A DNA stretch of 64,000 nucleotides from Ciborinia camelliae. Its lineage: Eukaryota; Ascomycota; Leotiomycetes; Helotiales; Sclerotiniaceae. The DNA lies in contig JANPYM010000002.1 in the NCBI GenBank assembly GCA_025890175.1, positions 3,710,823 through 3,774,822 on the forward strand, given 5' to 3'. The notes under the pieces were generated by a model that saw nothing but the letters and a program-made list of their open reading frames with translations, ran no database searches and was not told the DNA's origin. Below, one piece after another: positions 1 to 10,795 of this stretch. Position 1 is the stretch's first letter, and every line of letters begins with the position of its first letter. Both the position numbers and the translations under genes were made by a program.

Positions 1-600
1 TTGGAGAACTACCTACCTACCTCATGATACCTACCTAGGAAGAGACAAGTTATTTTCCTCGTAGATTTACGCATCATAGTTCAGCGAGGAAAAAAGGGTA
101 ACCTAGGTACCTCATTGGGAGCACAGAAAATAAAAAATGGGCATGAGCGCACCAGTGATCATTCCACTATAGGATTACAGTATTCCAAGGCTGAAATTCG
201 ATTCAGTTCAGATGATATTATCCACATCAAATTCAATAACCCAACCCAACCCAACCCGACACAGTGATGAAAAACAAAGATCCCATCTAGATGAGATGAG
301 ATACTCAAAAGGTCCAACCCAGGTTCAAAACCATAACTATCACAATCAATCACCATATAAATTGTAGTAATATAAAAAACATTAAACCCTTGTTCTAATA
401 TCTATGTACCTAGTATGTATGTACCTACTCACCTACCTACCTAATAACCCGAGAGATTTACATTTAACATTTTCCATTTGAATTTTATCTCACACAAAAG
501 ACTGAAGGTTTCGAAGCTCATTCAATTGAACATCGATTTAAAACGCTTGGGTAAAAATTCCCAGGACTTTCGTCAAACACCAAACATAAGAACTACTGAA
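1..600. other. Intergenic, no gene seen
   Basis: I see no gene here. The stretch is AT-rich, with CTAC/CCTA microsatellite tracts near 8-40 and 405-445, and a diverged dispersed-repeat copy (listed separately). It lies 3' of the S1/P1 nuclease gene, so it would hold that gene's 3' UTR. Confidence 0.5.
113..304 (+). repeat. Dispersed repeat, copy in + orientation (modules A then B)
   Basis: Module A (about 113-162) and module B (about 163-304) both match, on the opposite strand, the sequence at about 2450-2650. In A, roughly 42 of 48 bases agree around the shared core CAGAAAATAAAAAAT. In B, the shared tracts include AATTCGATT, CAACCCGACA and ATGAGATGAGAT. The order here is A-B; in the other copy it is B-A. 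I see no coding potential. It could be a degenerate non-autonomous element or a fragment of a tandem array. Confidence 0.55.
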
Positions 601-2096
601 CTACAGCTCCGTTCTAATACCACGAACAATCATATCCAACCAAGCCGCAAGTCTTCCAGTAAAGTCAGCACTAAATCCTCAAAAGAACCACCCAAAATAA
701 CTTCTTACCTATATCCCGCTCTCGCAACTTGCAACTGAATAACTGGGACACAGCCATCATAATATTCACCACTCAACTCCTTCCCCTGGAGAGCCTCGGC
801 TCCATCCGGCATAACGGTCGTACAGACAAAAGCATTCGAGTCCCTAGCCCAACCCAGGGCTGTTGTCAACGGATCTCTTATATCCATACCATCAAGCCAT
901 GATTGCGCTTGGTGTTGATATATTCCGGATTGAATAGCGGTTGTCAGCACATTTGCCCACTCTTGAGCATCTGCCATGGAATAACCTCCGATGAGTTTCT
1001 CCGGTATGGCCGTATCCCAAACGGAATGGAGGTTGGTGGGTTTGCCCGTGAAGTTTACGTGGATGGTGTTGCCTCCCATGTCGATGTTCTCGGTGTGGAG
1101 GGGCTGGTGGATGTCTCCGACAAACTATACTTCTGATGAGTTGGAATAAAAGAATCGGGGATGAATACCCACGTGAACGATGAACTGTGCATGTCATTGT
1201 TAGTAATGTTCAAAATGAATTCTGACATGACATTCATACCTTTGCTGCAATATATTTATCATATCTCTCTACATTCGGATCCAATAATTGACTTGTCTAG
1301 TCTCTTGGTTAGAGTGCACTTCCATCCCATTTTCTTAGAACCAAATCTCGTCATATAGAGCTCTCCATACGCCTGTGCGTCCTTGTATTCGACGAGACTT
1401 TGAACATTGGCAAAAGTTCCAGAATTTCCGTCCAATCCATAGCACTTGCAGTAGGTATATACAATGCCGAGAACCATCCGCAAGTTCCATGATATTCACT
1501 CACAAAATTCAAGATAGCTCCCACCACGCAGCCCTCCTCCCCACAATCCCTAGCAAACTTAACTCCACAAGCTAGAAAACACTTCGACATCAGCATTACT
1601 CTTTACATCCTCGTGGCTGTTCATAATCTCCATCTTCTTGCCTACACCAACCCCTCACTTCCCCCGATAGAAAAATACTCACACCGAGGAACATCATCCA
1701 TTGCATCAATAAAATGCCACGGTCCCGTATGACTCCCCTCCTTCGTATACCTAAAACTATCCGCCCACTAATACAAGACCACGAAAAGTCAGCAACCACG
1801 TAGTACCCATCCAAAGGCAAAGTATTTTACAAGAAAAAACAATCAACCAACACCACATCCATCCCCAAAGACGACAAAAGAGCCTCCCCCCTTAAAACCC
1901 CCAATCCACTCACCGTAGCCACACCCGCCAAATAACTTTCCGACCGATTCCGCAAAAGTACCTGGAAATAATCCCTCGTTTCCTCGGCTACAAAATTCGT
2001 AGCTACATATGCCACAGTTTGATGACCCAATGTTCCCCATGCGTTTATCAAGGGGATGAAACCCAGACCCAGAAATGGGAGGATGTTGATTTTCAT
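601..2096 (-). CDS. Secreted S1/P1-type zinc nuclease, seven exons
   Basis: This is a predicted secreted single-strand-specific nuclease of the S1/P1 family, which degrades ssDNA and RNA with three zinc ions. The exons run 2096-1914, 1767-1683, 1571-1504, 1296-1240, 1184-1173, 1124-709 and 652-601. They add up to 290 residues, the usual family size. A signal peptide of about 19 residues ends just before WGTLGHQ, so the mature protein starts with the Trp that binds zinc in this family. Other family ligands are visible: Asp in WADSF, His in GPWHFID, His-Asp-His across FIVHFVGDIHQPLH, and later WDTAIPEK. The 12-nt exon 1184-1173 encodes FIVH and supplies one of the zinc His. It has a TACTAAC branch site upstream, and frame is kept only when it is included. 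The intron 1503-1297 (207 nt) is long for this window. The gene looks intact. Confidence 0.86.
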
Positions 2097-2449
2097 TTTA
2101 TATCTATGTACCGCTCGGTACTTTATTAATGGGAGAACAGAGCAGAGCAGAGATGAAATGAGAATTTTGATGATGGATTTTTGATAATATAGGTGAGTTG
2201 GAGTTCAGGTCTTGTGTTGTGATGTGATGTGATGATGTGATGTCGAATGAGTCTTGTGAATGATGGAATTAACGGTCTGGAAATGATTGGAGGTTGCCGG
2301 GGATGTTCGTTGTTGGATGAATGGGATGGGAAAGAACTACGTACTAAGCAGGGGATCTTAACCAATCATACCTATTTAAAGTCCGAGCTTCTGACAAGCG
2401 GGCAGGCGGGAGGTTTAGGTACCTACCTAGGTACTCACCGGGAGCACGA

Positions 2450-2650
2450 TCACTGGTGAGCTCATGCGAATTTTTTATTTTCTGCGCTCCCAGTGAGGAT
2501 CTCATCTCATATCGTTGGGATTCATCGCTATGTCGGGTTGGATTGTTGCATTTGAATTTGAATTTAATATAGATAATATCTGAATGAAATCGAATTCCAG
2601 ATTCGAAATAATGTAGTAGTATAGTGGAATGAAGATTTCTGGTCGGATGT
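2450..2650 (-). repeat. Dispersed repeat, copy in - orientation (modules B then A)
   Basis: The reverse complement of this stretch aligns with 113-304, but with the two modules in swapped order. It falls inside the contig overlap, so it is seen again at about 4197-4397. Together with the + copy it brackets the S1/P1 nuclease gene as diverged inverted repeats. Confidence 0.55.
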
Positions 2651-3806
2651 GATGGGATGGGATAGGATGGTTTCATCTAGGTAGGTGGGAGATTTTTCGC
2701 GTAATTTGTATTTATTCAGGAGACTTCTACGATGTTAATGTCAATGTCAATGCGATAAAGGTTTTCATTCTCGAAATCTCGAAAACATACCTCACAACTT
2801 GAAACTTGAAACTTGAAACTTCCTCGATATATCTGATAATACATACCATACCGAAATTAATAATTACCGAAACAACGGAATTAGCAGAAGCAGAAGCAGA
2901 GAATCTTTTAAAGGTTAAAAACACTTCTATTGTACATCAAATCTACCCGCTGGTCCATTGAATTTCATCCAATTCTATCCATTTCCATTAAATAAGTGAT
3001 TGGCATGCATGAAGATCTATATATACTAATCCAATCCAATCTATACATACTAATCCCATCCCATCCCCTCCCCTTCCCTCCCCCCCCCCCCAAACCATAA
3101 AATCCCCATACTATACTATACAGCTATACAGCTATACAGCAAATACCAGCTTCTAAGTTCAAATCAGTACCTTATACATCACCTAAAACATCAACCAAAA
3201 CATCAACCAGAACCCCGAGACTCACACGTCTCATTCCATACTATCTAGATGAATACTAGATAGCTACCAACTACCAAGAACCCCACAAATAAAACTCTCA
3301 TCATAAATGATAAGACGGGATCATGTCATGTCATGTAATGCAATGGTACTATAACACGTATAATCCAAAAATAATCTCTAAAGCCGATGATGATAATGAT
3401 GATAAAGATGATGATGATAAAAAAAAACAACGAAAGATTTCCTATCTACCTACCTACCTACCTCCCCCAGTGTAGAGTGGAGATGGATGGAGATGGATGG
3501 ATAGGAGAATCCTTTGTGAATTTGTGGAATGGAGGGTTTGGGGATGGATGAATGAAGACTCGATGCATTGTCAAGTTCAGGTAGATGTAAATTGAATACG
3601 GTAGATGAAATGGTAACGAATGAGATTTTTAAACCAAAATATTCCATGATACACCCGGACTTGGGTTGGGGGCATCTATGGCAGCATCAGGAAAGGGGTA
3701 GGTATGTATTCACAAGCGAGTTAGGTTTGGAGGTATGCAAGCAAGCTATTCAATTTGACAGGAGGAGCTATGCAATTTCCAACAGAATAGGTATGTAGCT
3801 ACCGAC

Positions 3807-3945
3807 CTAATCTTCCATGAAGAATTTCAAGAACGCGTGTGCGACTTTCACGCCATCATGGACCTTGTTAACCCTATCCATTGCATCCGCAAACGTGGCG
3901 TCGTCAAAAATCCCCGACGCATGTCTGGCCTCCAACAATTCCCTC
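3807..3945 (-). pseudogene. Partial copy of the glutamine amidotransferase 3' end, cut by the gap
   Basis: This reads as the last 45 or so codons of the amidotransferase at 5551-6426, including RVNKVHDGVKVAHAFLKFF, and is identical to that gene. It stops at the N gap. It should not be counted as a second gene or a real pseudogene: it is the tail of the left contig, overlapping the start of the right one. Confidence 0.9.
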
Positions 3946-3955
3946 NNNNNNNNNN
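3946..3955. other. Assembly gap (10 N)
   Basis: A run of ten N. The flanking sequences overlap each other by 1.74 kb, so the real gap size is negative. Confidence 0.99.
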
Positions 3956-5689
3956 GTCTTGTGTTGTGATGTGATGTGATGATGTGATGTCGAATGAGTC
4001 TTGTGAATGATGGAATTAACGGTCTGGAAATGATTGGAGGTTGCCGGGGATGTTCGTTGTTGGATGAATGGGATGGGAAAGAACTACGTACTAAGCAGGG
4101 GATCTTAACCAATCATACCTATTTAAAGTCCGAGCTTCTGACAAGCGGGCAGGCGGGAGGTTTAGGTACCTACCTAGGTACTCACCGGGAGCACGATCAC
4201 TGGTGAGCTCATGCGAATTTTTTATTTTCTGCGCTCCCAGTGAGGATCTCATCTCATATCGTTGGGATTCATCGCTATGTCGGGTTGGATTGTTGCATTT
4301 GAATTTGAATTTAATATAGATAATATCTGAATGAAATCGAATTCCAGATTCGAAATAATGTAGTAGTATAGTGGAATGAAGATTTCTGGTCGGATGTGAT
4401 GGGATGGGATAGGATGGTTTCATCTAGGTAGGTGGGAGATTTTTCGCGTAATTTGTATTTATTCAGGAGACTTCTACGATGTTAATGTCAATGTCAATGC
4501 GATAAAGGTTTTCATTCTCGAAATCTCGAAAACATACCTCACAACTTGAAACTTGAAACTTGAAACTTCCTCGATATATCTGATAATACATACCATACCG
4601 AAATTAATAATTACCGAAACAACGGAATTAGCAGAAGCAGAAGCAGAGAATCTTTTAAAGGTTAAAAACACTTCTATTGTACATCAAATCTACCCGCTGG
4701 TCCATTGAATTTCATCCAATTCTATCCATTTCCATTAAATAAGTGATTGGCATGCATGAAGATCTATATATACTAATCCAATCCAATCTATACATACTAA
4801 TCCCATCCCATCCCCTCCCCTTCCCTCCCCCCCCCAAACCATAAAATCCCCATACTATACTATACAGCTATACAGCTATACAGCAAATACCAGCTTCTAA
4901 GTTCAAATCAGTACCTTATACATCACCTAAAACATCAACCAAAACATCAACCAGAACCCCGAGACTCACACGTCTCATTCCATACTATCTAGATGAATAC
5001 TAGATAGCTACCAACTACCAAGAACCCCACAAATAAAACTCTCATCATAAATGATAAGACGGGATCATGTCATGTCATGTAATGCAATGGTACTATAACA
5101 CGTATAATCCAAAAATAATCTCTAAAGCCGATGATGATAATGATGATAAAGATGATGATGATAAAAAAAAACAACGAAAGATTTCCTATCTACCTACCTA
5201 CCTACCTCCCCCAGTGTAGAGTGGAGATGGATGGAGATGGATGGATAGGAGAATCCTTTGTGAATTTGTGGAATGGAGGGTTTGGGGATGGATGAATGAA
5301 GACTCGATGCATTGTCAAGTTCAGGTAGATGTAAATTGAATACGGTAGATGAAATGGTAACGAATGAGATTTTTAAACCAAAATATTCCATGATACACCC
5401 GGACTTGGGTTGGGGGCATCTATGGCAGCATCAGGAAAGGGGTAGGTATGTATTCACAAGCGAGTTAGGTTTGGAGGTATGCAAGCAAGCTATTCAATTT
5501 GACAGGAGGAGCTATGCAATTTCCAACAGAATAGGTATGTAGCTACCGACCTAATCTTCCATGAAGAATTTCAAGAACGCGTGTGCGACTTTCACGCCAT
5601 CATGGACCTTGTTAACCCTATCCATTGCATCCGCAAACGTGGCGTCGTCAAAAATCCCCGACGCATGTCTGGCCTCCAACAATTCCCTC
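3956..5689. repeat. Right copy of the 1.74 kb duplication (start of right contig)
   Basis: This copy begins directly after the N gap and matches 2209-3945 apart from three fewer C in the poly-C run. It continues without a break into the full amidotransferase gene, so this is the copy to keep when the overlap is collapsed. Confidence 0.93.
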
Positions 5690-6426
5690 ACGATCTCCTC
5701 TGTAAATTCCGGGTGTCCTTGCACCGTGATGAGTTTGCCTCGGATGTACATTCCCTGCGTGGCGCACTTCTCCGTGTATGCTAATGCTTCGACTTCCGGG
5801 GGGTATTCATAGACGATATCTTTGTGCATTTGAAAGATGTTCTGTTCGCGTGTTAGATGCGTTTGGCTCCGATTCTTCACTCACGGTTTATCTTATCATA
5901 CATAGATGATAGATGATAGATAAGAGAGAGAAGGAAGGAAGGAAGGAGGAAAAATAAAACATACCAAATTCTCCAACCCGAAAATCTCCTTCCCCCTCCC
6001 CGTCAACTCAACAGGCGTAACGCTAACCTCCCACCCCTTATCACTCCTATCGACCTTAACGCCCAGCGCCCTCCCCACAATCTGATGACCAAAACACACG
6101 CCCACCAGCCTCACCCTGTCCTGCGCCAAAACCCCCTTCACAAAATCCACAAGCTTCAATATCCACGCATCCGACTCGAATGATGTATGTCGGGATCCGC
6201 TAATCATCACCGCATCTATAGATTCAAGAGAGGGATATTCTTGCGCCGTGACGACGTCGTATTTGCTGATTTGTAGAGCGGATGGGGGGAGCGGAGGACT
6301 GAGCGATGAGGCTCCTCGCTCTAGGAGTGATGTGAATACGCCCCCGTATCCGCCATATTTCTGCTGGGTGTTTTGGAGGGGGGTATCGCATTCGAGGATG
6401 GCGATGCGGAGGGGAGGTTGGGGCAT
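5551..6426 (-). CDS. Class I glutamine amidotransferase-like protein, two exons
   Basis: A cytosolic type-1 GATase-fold protein, the family of GMP synthase-like hydrolases and gamma-glutamyl peptidases. The exons are 6426-5965 and 5841-5551, giving 250 residues. The intron has a GTATGT donor and a CTAAC branch site. The nucleophile Cys sits in GVCFGHQIVGRALG at about residue 110, and the His-Glu pair of the triad lies in GHPEFTEEIV near residue 200, so the catalytic set is complete. MISGSRHTS matches the oxyanion-loop region. There is no synthase domain, so this is a stand-alone glutaminase or peptidase-like protein, and its substrate cannot be read from the sequence. A plausible role is gamma-glutamyl compound turnover, as proposed for similar fungal and plant proteins. 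Confidence 0.85.
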
Positions 6427-7339
6427 TGTGAGGAGAGTTTGAATTTGAGTTTGGGTTTAAGTTTGAGTTGGAGCGTGAGGCTTGAAATATATTGAATTGG
6501 TTGGTAGTAGAGAATCGAGATGATGAAGGGGATATCGAAGCTTGATATGTATATGCCTAGATATGTATATAAATGAAAAGGGTATCAAAACCAAAAGATT
6601 GTCACGATTGATAGCAATATCAATATCAATATCAATTCATTAATATTTAGTAAACATAAAACCCATCAAACCGATTCCCATTACCTATTTGAGATGAAAT
6701 CCGGTCTCGGCATCCCCATTTCCCATCCTCTTATCGATAAGGATGCCAAGATCCACAGTTTTGTACCACGAATATTATGTAACCTAGCCGATGGCATCCA
6801 ATCCAATGACACATGACACCGCAGCAGCCTCCGCCCGTTGCCCGAGCTGAGATTTCGATTCTGCAATCCATCCATGTTTGCAGAAAAAGTTGGACCGACC
6901 TCGTGTAGCATCTGCTGGGAAGATAAAACCGCTCGATTTTTCGTTGATGATGACACATCAATGACAATGTCACAGATTATGAAAGACGGGAAAGAACCTA
7001 AACTTTACAGTATGACAAGTGAAGAATTCTAGAATCCGGTTTTTGCTTTCTTTTGGAAGATTTATACATATTCAATTACATGACAGTACCTACAGTATTA
7101 TCAATCAATACATACCTCAGACAAAACATGGAAACTTTTCTATTATTTGTATTTGTATAAAATATATTTATAATCAAGATCAAGATCCTAATACCTACCC
7201 GCCTATATACCTTCCCAATTCCTCATATTCCCCCCACTCAATAAAATGATTCGGAAAGTTAATCATTCACTCTGATAGGTCCCCCGTCACGAAAGTTAAG
7301 TTCTTCATCTGGATTTCTGTTGTGTCCGTCATGAATAAC

Positions 7340-7500
7340 CTGGAATGATGATATATATATGTGTGTATCGCGTGTATATATGTATGCTCACTACCTTCTG
7401 CATGAAGAATCCTTGTCTTGCTTTTCTCTAGGTGCATGTCCTCCCGTATGTACATATATGTATGTGGCATGTACATGTATGTATGTGGGATGTATGTGGA
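7340..7500. repeat. TA/TG and TATG/CATG microsatellite
   Basis: Imperfect TATATATGTGTG and GTATGTATGTGGCATG-type repeats. Short frames across them read as Tyr/Met/Cys/His-rich peptides, typical of simple repeats and not of a gene. Confidence 0.6.
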
Positions 7501-7831
7501 TGAAAGCGGGACTGACTCGATCGGTGAATGCCTTTTTTCTTTAGACTTTCGATACATGCGCATGGCTGATTTTCTCTTTTTTCCCTCATCGATTTCTTAA
7601 TTTGTTGCGTTATATACGGTCACAGGGGATTTTGTTTGGTTTTCTTTGCTTTCTTGGGTTTCTTTCCCCTCCCTTCTAACCTCTGCTGGAAAGTGGACGT
7701 GCCCTTGGCCCTTTTGGTAAGCAATTACCTTGTAGGGGATTGGCGATTTTGGCTGGAGTGGTTGGAGTGGTGGGAAAAAAATGATTGATCAATCTGGCGG
7801 TGACTCTGAGTTTAGGTTTTGGGAGGGGGGT

Positions 7832-7863
7832 TATATATATATGTGTGTGTGTGTGTGTGTTTT
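7832..7863. repeat. TA(4)-TG(9) dinucleotide repeat in the MFS promoter
   Basis: An uninterrupted TATATATA tract runs into TGTGTGTG, about 90 bases upstream of the MFS start codon and probably within its promoter or 5' UTR. Length variation is expected. Confidence 0.7.
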
Positions 7864-7953
7864 TATTTGATTGATCGATTGATTGATTGTTGATCGATTG
7901 AATGTTCGAGTACTCCGTACAATATCGGCAAACTCACATATTGTATCGAAATC

Positions 7954-9805
7954 ATGTCGGAAAGTAATCATCCAGATCATCAACCGGTCCATCAAGTATC
8001 GGTAGTCCACCAAAATGGCACAAACGATATCGCAACAGAGAATACACCACTCCTACTTCCTCCTAGAATCGATACACCATCAATTGAAGAAGGATTGGTA
8101 GATGACGATAAAGAATCGAAATATCTAGGTGGTGTTGACTCGAAGAAATTTTGGCTCATATTCGGAGGTGTTCTTTTAACATATACATTGGCGTCATTTG
8201 ATTCCACCATCATGGTTTCCAGTCATCCTGTTATTACTTCATATTTTCATGCTTCCAATAGTGCATCATGGTTATCCACGGCATTCCTCCTCACATCGAC
8301 CAGTTTCCAACCCATCTTCGGACGTTTATCCGATGCCATGGGAAGAAAACCTCCGTATCTCTTCTCCATGGTTTTGTTCCTCATCTCTACCATCTGGTGT
8401 GCGCTGGCTCAAAGCATGACGAGTTTCATCATCGCTCGAGCGGTTTGTGGTTTGGGTGCTGGCGGAGTCATGTCCATGGGTTCGATTATCACTAGTGATC
8501 TTATCCCCATCGAAATTCGAGGCGAGTATCAATCGTATCTGAATATTGTTTTCGGCATTGGCGCCGCTTCGGGGGCGGCGCTCGGTGGCGCTATTGCGGA
8601 TAGTCTTGGGTGGAGGTGGGACTTTGGTGTTCAGGTTCCGGGATTGATTCTGTGTTTGATTATTTCGTGGATTGTGATTCCGAGTGATTTGGGCTTGAAT
8701 AGGGGGAAGAAAACTCTGAAGGAGGCATTGAGTGTTTTTGATTATAAGGGGTCGCTATTACTTATGGCCACTATCACATTTTTTATCCTCGCAATAGTAA
8801 GTCCATTCTCAAGAACACCTCTGATATCCCTTCTCCAATTGCACAATATAAATCTAACAGCCCCCAGAATCTCGGTGGAAATATCTATCCCTGGACTCAC
8901 CCCCTAATTCTTACCTCTATCATGCTCACCATCATCTGTCTACCCCTCTTCATCATAACCGAATACCACTCCCCCCAGCCCATCATGCCCCTCTCCCTCA
9001 TAACCAACAATCCCCGCTCCTCCCTCATCATCGGCAACGCCCTAGGCGCCATCGTAATCAACGCCGTCCTCTTCAACATCCCCCTCTACTTCCAAGCCGT
9101 GCTCCTGGAATCCCCCACGGCCTCGGGCCTCCGTCTCATCATCCCTTCCATCGCCGCCAGCTGCATCGGCACCCTCACCGGCTTCCTCATCACCTGGACC
9201 CGCAACCTCAAAACCCCCTTGGTTCTAGGTTCCCTCATGTACGTCATCGGTACCATGGGTTTGGTCGCCATGACCAAGGGTTTGCCTAATTGGGTCTACA
9301 TCTTACTCCTCATTCCCACGAGTATGGGTCAGGGTTTCCAGATGCCCGGCACCTTTATGAGTGTTCTGGCGGTGAGTGAACAGAGGGAACAGGCCGTCGT
9401 TTCGACGACCCTGGTGTTATGGAGGAGCATGGGTCAGGTCCTTGGCATAGCTATCTCCTCATTAATCGTACAAAATTCCCTCGTCGGATTCTTGAACGAG
9501 AATGTGGTGGGACCAGATAAAGAAAAGGTATTTTTTTTTCTTCTTCTTCTTCTTCTTCTTCGTCTTCTCGTGTTTGTTGTACCCCCCTCTTCACAAATCC
9601 TCTAACGACCAATAATTAGGTCATCGAAGCCGTTCGGTCCTCGGTCCAAGCAGTAGCGGGTCTAGATAAACATTACAGAGATCAGGTCATCGATTCTTAT
9701 GCGCAGTCCCTGCGGGCGGCGTATGTTTTCGCGTTGGCGGTTAGTGTGGTGGCTTTTGTGTTGACGGTTAGGATCAGATTGCCTAGGTTGGGGTTTAGGA
9801 AGTAG
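7954..9805 (+). CDS. MFS transporter, 14-TM type, vacuolar basic amino acid/drug transporter-like
   Basis: A proton-coupled major facilitator of the DHA2-like, 14-helix class. The exons are 7954-8796, 8868-9527 and 9620-9805, giving 562 residues. The second intron has a long T/TTC run after the donor. Visible hallmarks are the motif-A region GRLSDAMGRKP after TM2, ARAVCGLGAGGVMSMGSII in TM4, and PTASGLRLIIPSIAASCIG in the second half. The N-terminal cytosolic tail carries NTPLLLPP, resembling the acidic-dileucine tail of yeast Vba and fission yeast Fnx1 vacuolar transporters. Export of basic amino acids into the vacuole is therefore a fair guess, but drug or toxin export cannot be excluded from sequence. 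The start is the first ATG after the TG repeat. Confidence 0.82.
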
Positions 9806-10507
9806 AGGATGGAGAGGGGGGAAGGGGGAGACGAGAGGGAGAGAGAGGAGAGGGGGAGGGGAGCGAAGAAACGACGGGTTGTTGTTGTCAGGGGGATGTG
9901 CATGGGCGTGGGATTTTTATTGTTGGACTGGTCTGATTCGCTTTTGTCGCAAAGCCAAGGATTGGATAGGATAGGATAGGATAGGAAAGGAAAAGTTTGG
10001 TTTGGATTGGATTGGAATAAAATGAACTGAAATGGATATTTAACTACATACACATATATATACATATATACACACATACACACACACACATACATATACA
10101 CAGTAATGAATAAATGAAAAAAATCATATATGATGAATATATTCTACCCGTAAAATTAAAATCACTCTTGCAGTTTGCTTGTTTTGTTTCACTTGTTTTG
10201 TTTTTTATAATACATAACCTATGTATATCTAGGTAATATAAGCTAGGCATATCTTCTATATTTTCTACATCTTCTAATTAACTAACAAGTTGGGTAGGTA
10301 GGTAGGTAGATAGTAAGATATTGGTATTCATATTCATATTCATATTCATCTGGAGGGGGAAGGAAAAGAATTGGATTGGATTGGATTGGGCCTGTGGAGG
10401 TTGTGCATGGAGATGGGGATGGGATGGGATGGGGATGTCCCGGATGTGCAATAATAAAGATTTGTTTGGGGGAGCAGGGGGGTGCGGGAAGGGGGGAGAA
10501 TGAGGGA

Positions 10508-10650
10508 GAAGTGAAGGGGTGAAGTGAAGGGGTGAAGTGAAGGGGTGAAGTGAAGGGGAGAAGTGAAGGGGAGAAGTGAAGGGGAGAAGTGAAGGGGAGA
10601 AGTGAAGGGGAGAAGTGAAGGGGTGAAGTGAAGGGGTGAAGTGAAGTGAA
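10508..10650 (+). repeat. 13-bp minisatellite, about 11 copies
   Basis: The unit is GAAGTGAAGGGG followed by T or A. The length of 143 bases equals eleven units of 13. The plus strand is almost pure purine and each unit has a G4 run, so G-quadruplex or triplex formation is possible. Blocks of the T and A variants are clustered, as after unequal exchange. Confidence 0.9.
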
Positions 10651-10684
10651 TAAGATTTTGCCTTTTTTTTCCTTTTTTGAGATT

Positions 10685-10795
10685 GGGATGATGGGATGGG
10701 ATGGGGTGGGATGATGGGATGGGATGGGGTGGGATGATGGGATGGGATGGGGTGGGATGGGGTGGGATGGTGGGATGATAGGATGATAGGATATA
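10685..10795 (+). repeat. GGGAT-based tandem array with 23-bp higher-order unit
   Basis: Repeats of GGGATGATGGGATGGGATGGGG(T) with a period near 23 bases, about three regular copies, followed by shorter degenerate ones and GATAGGAT units. It is separated from the 13-bp array by about 35 bases. Confidence 0.8.

Larger units (their letters stand above)
2209..3945. repeat. Left copy of a 1.74 kb near-identical duplication (end of left contig)
   Basis: This block matches 3956-5689 over its whole length. The offset is 1747 before the poly-C run near 3083-3093 and 1744 after it, so the copies differ there by three C. I noticed no other difference. The left copy ends exactly at the N gap, which is how the end of an assembly contig looks. 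It is most likely the same locus assembled twice. Confidence 0.93.
2097..5550. other. Intergenic region carrying the contig overlap and gap
   Basis: No complete gene lies here apart from the partial amidotransferase copy. The true spacer is probably about 1.7 kb, because a 1.74 kb segment is present twice on the two sides of an N gap. The sequence holds microsatellites such as GATGAT, GATGGATGGA and CTACCTAC, a poly-C run, and a strand-reversed copy of the dispersed repeat. Confidence 0.75.
6427..7953. other. Intergenic, no gene seen
   Basis: This spacer separates the divergent amidotransferase (-) and MFS transporter (+), so it holds both promoters. It is rich in AT and TG/TA tracts. Short open frames near 6681-7032 show no recognisable family and look fortuitous. 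A TACTCCGTAC motif lies at about 7911, just upstream of the MFS start. Confidence 0.5.

Noticed and set aside
1351..1596. Apparent frameshift and missing core in the S1/P1 nuclease, suggesting a pseudogene
   Set aside because: A 207-nt intron and a 12-nt microexon restore a full-length protein with all family zinc ligands in frame.
3807..4112. Minus-strand frame crossing the N gap
   Set aside because: It joins the tail of the amidotransferase to unrelated spacer sequence through the Ns; an artefact of the contig overlap.
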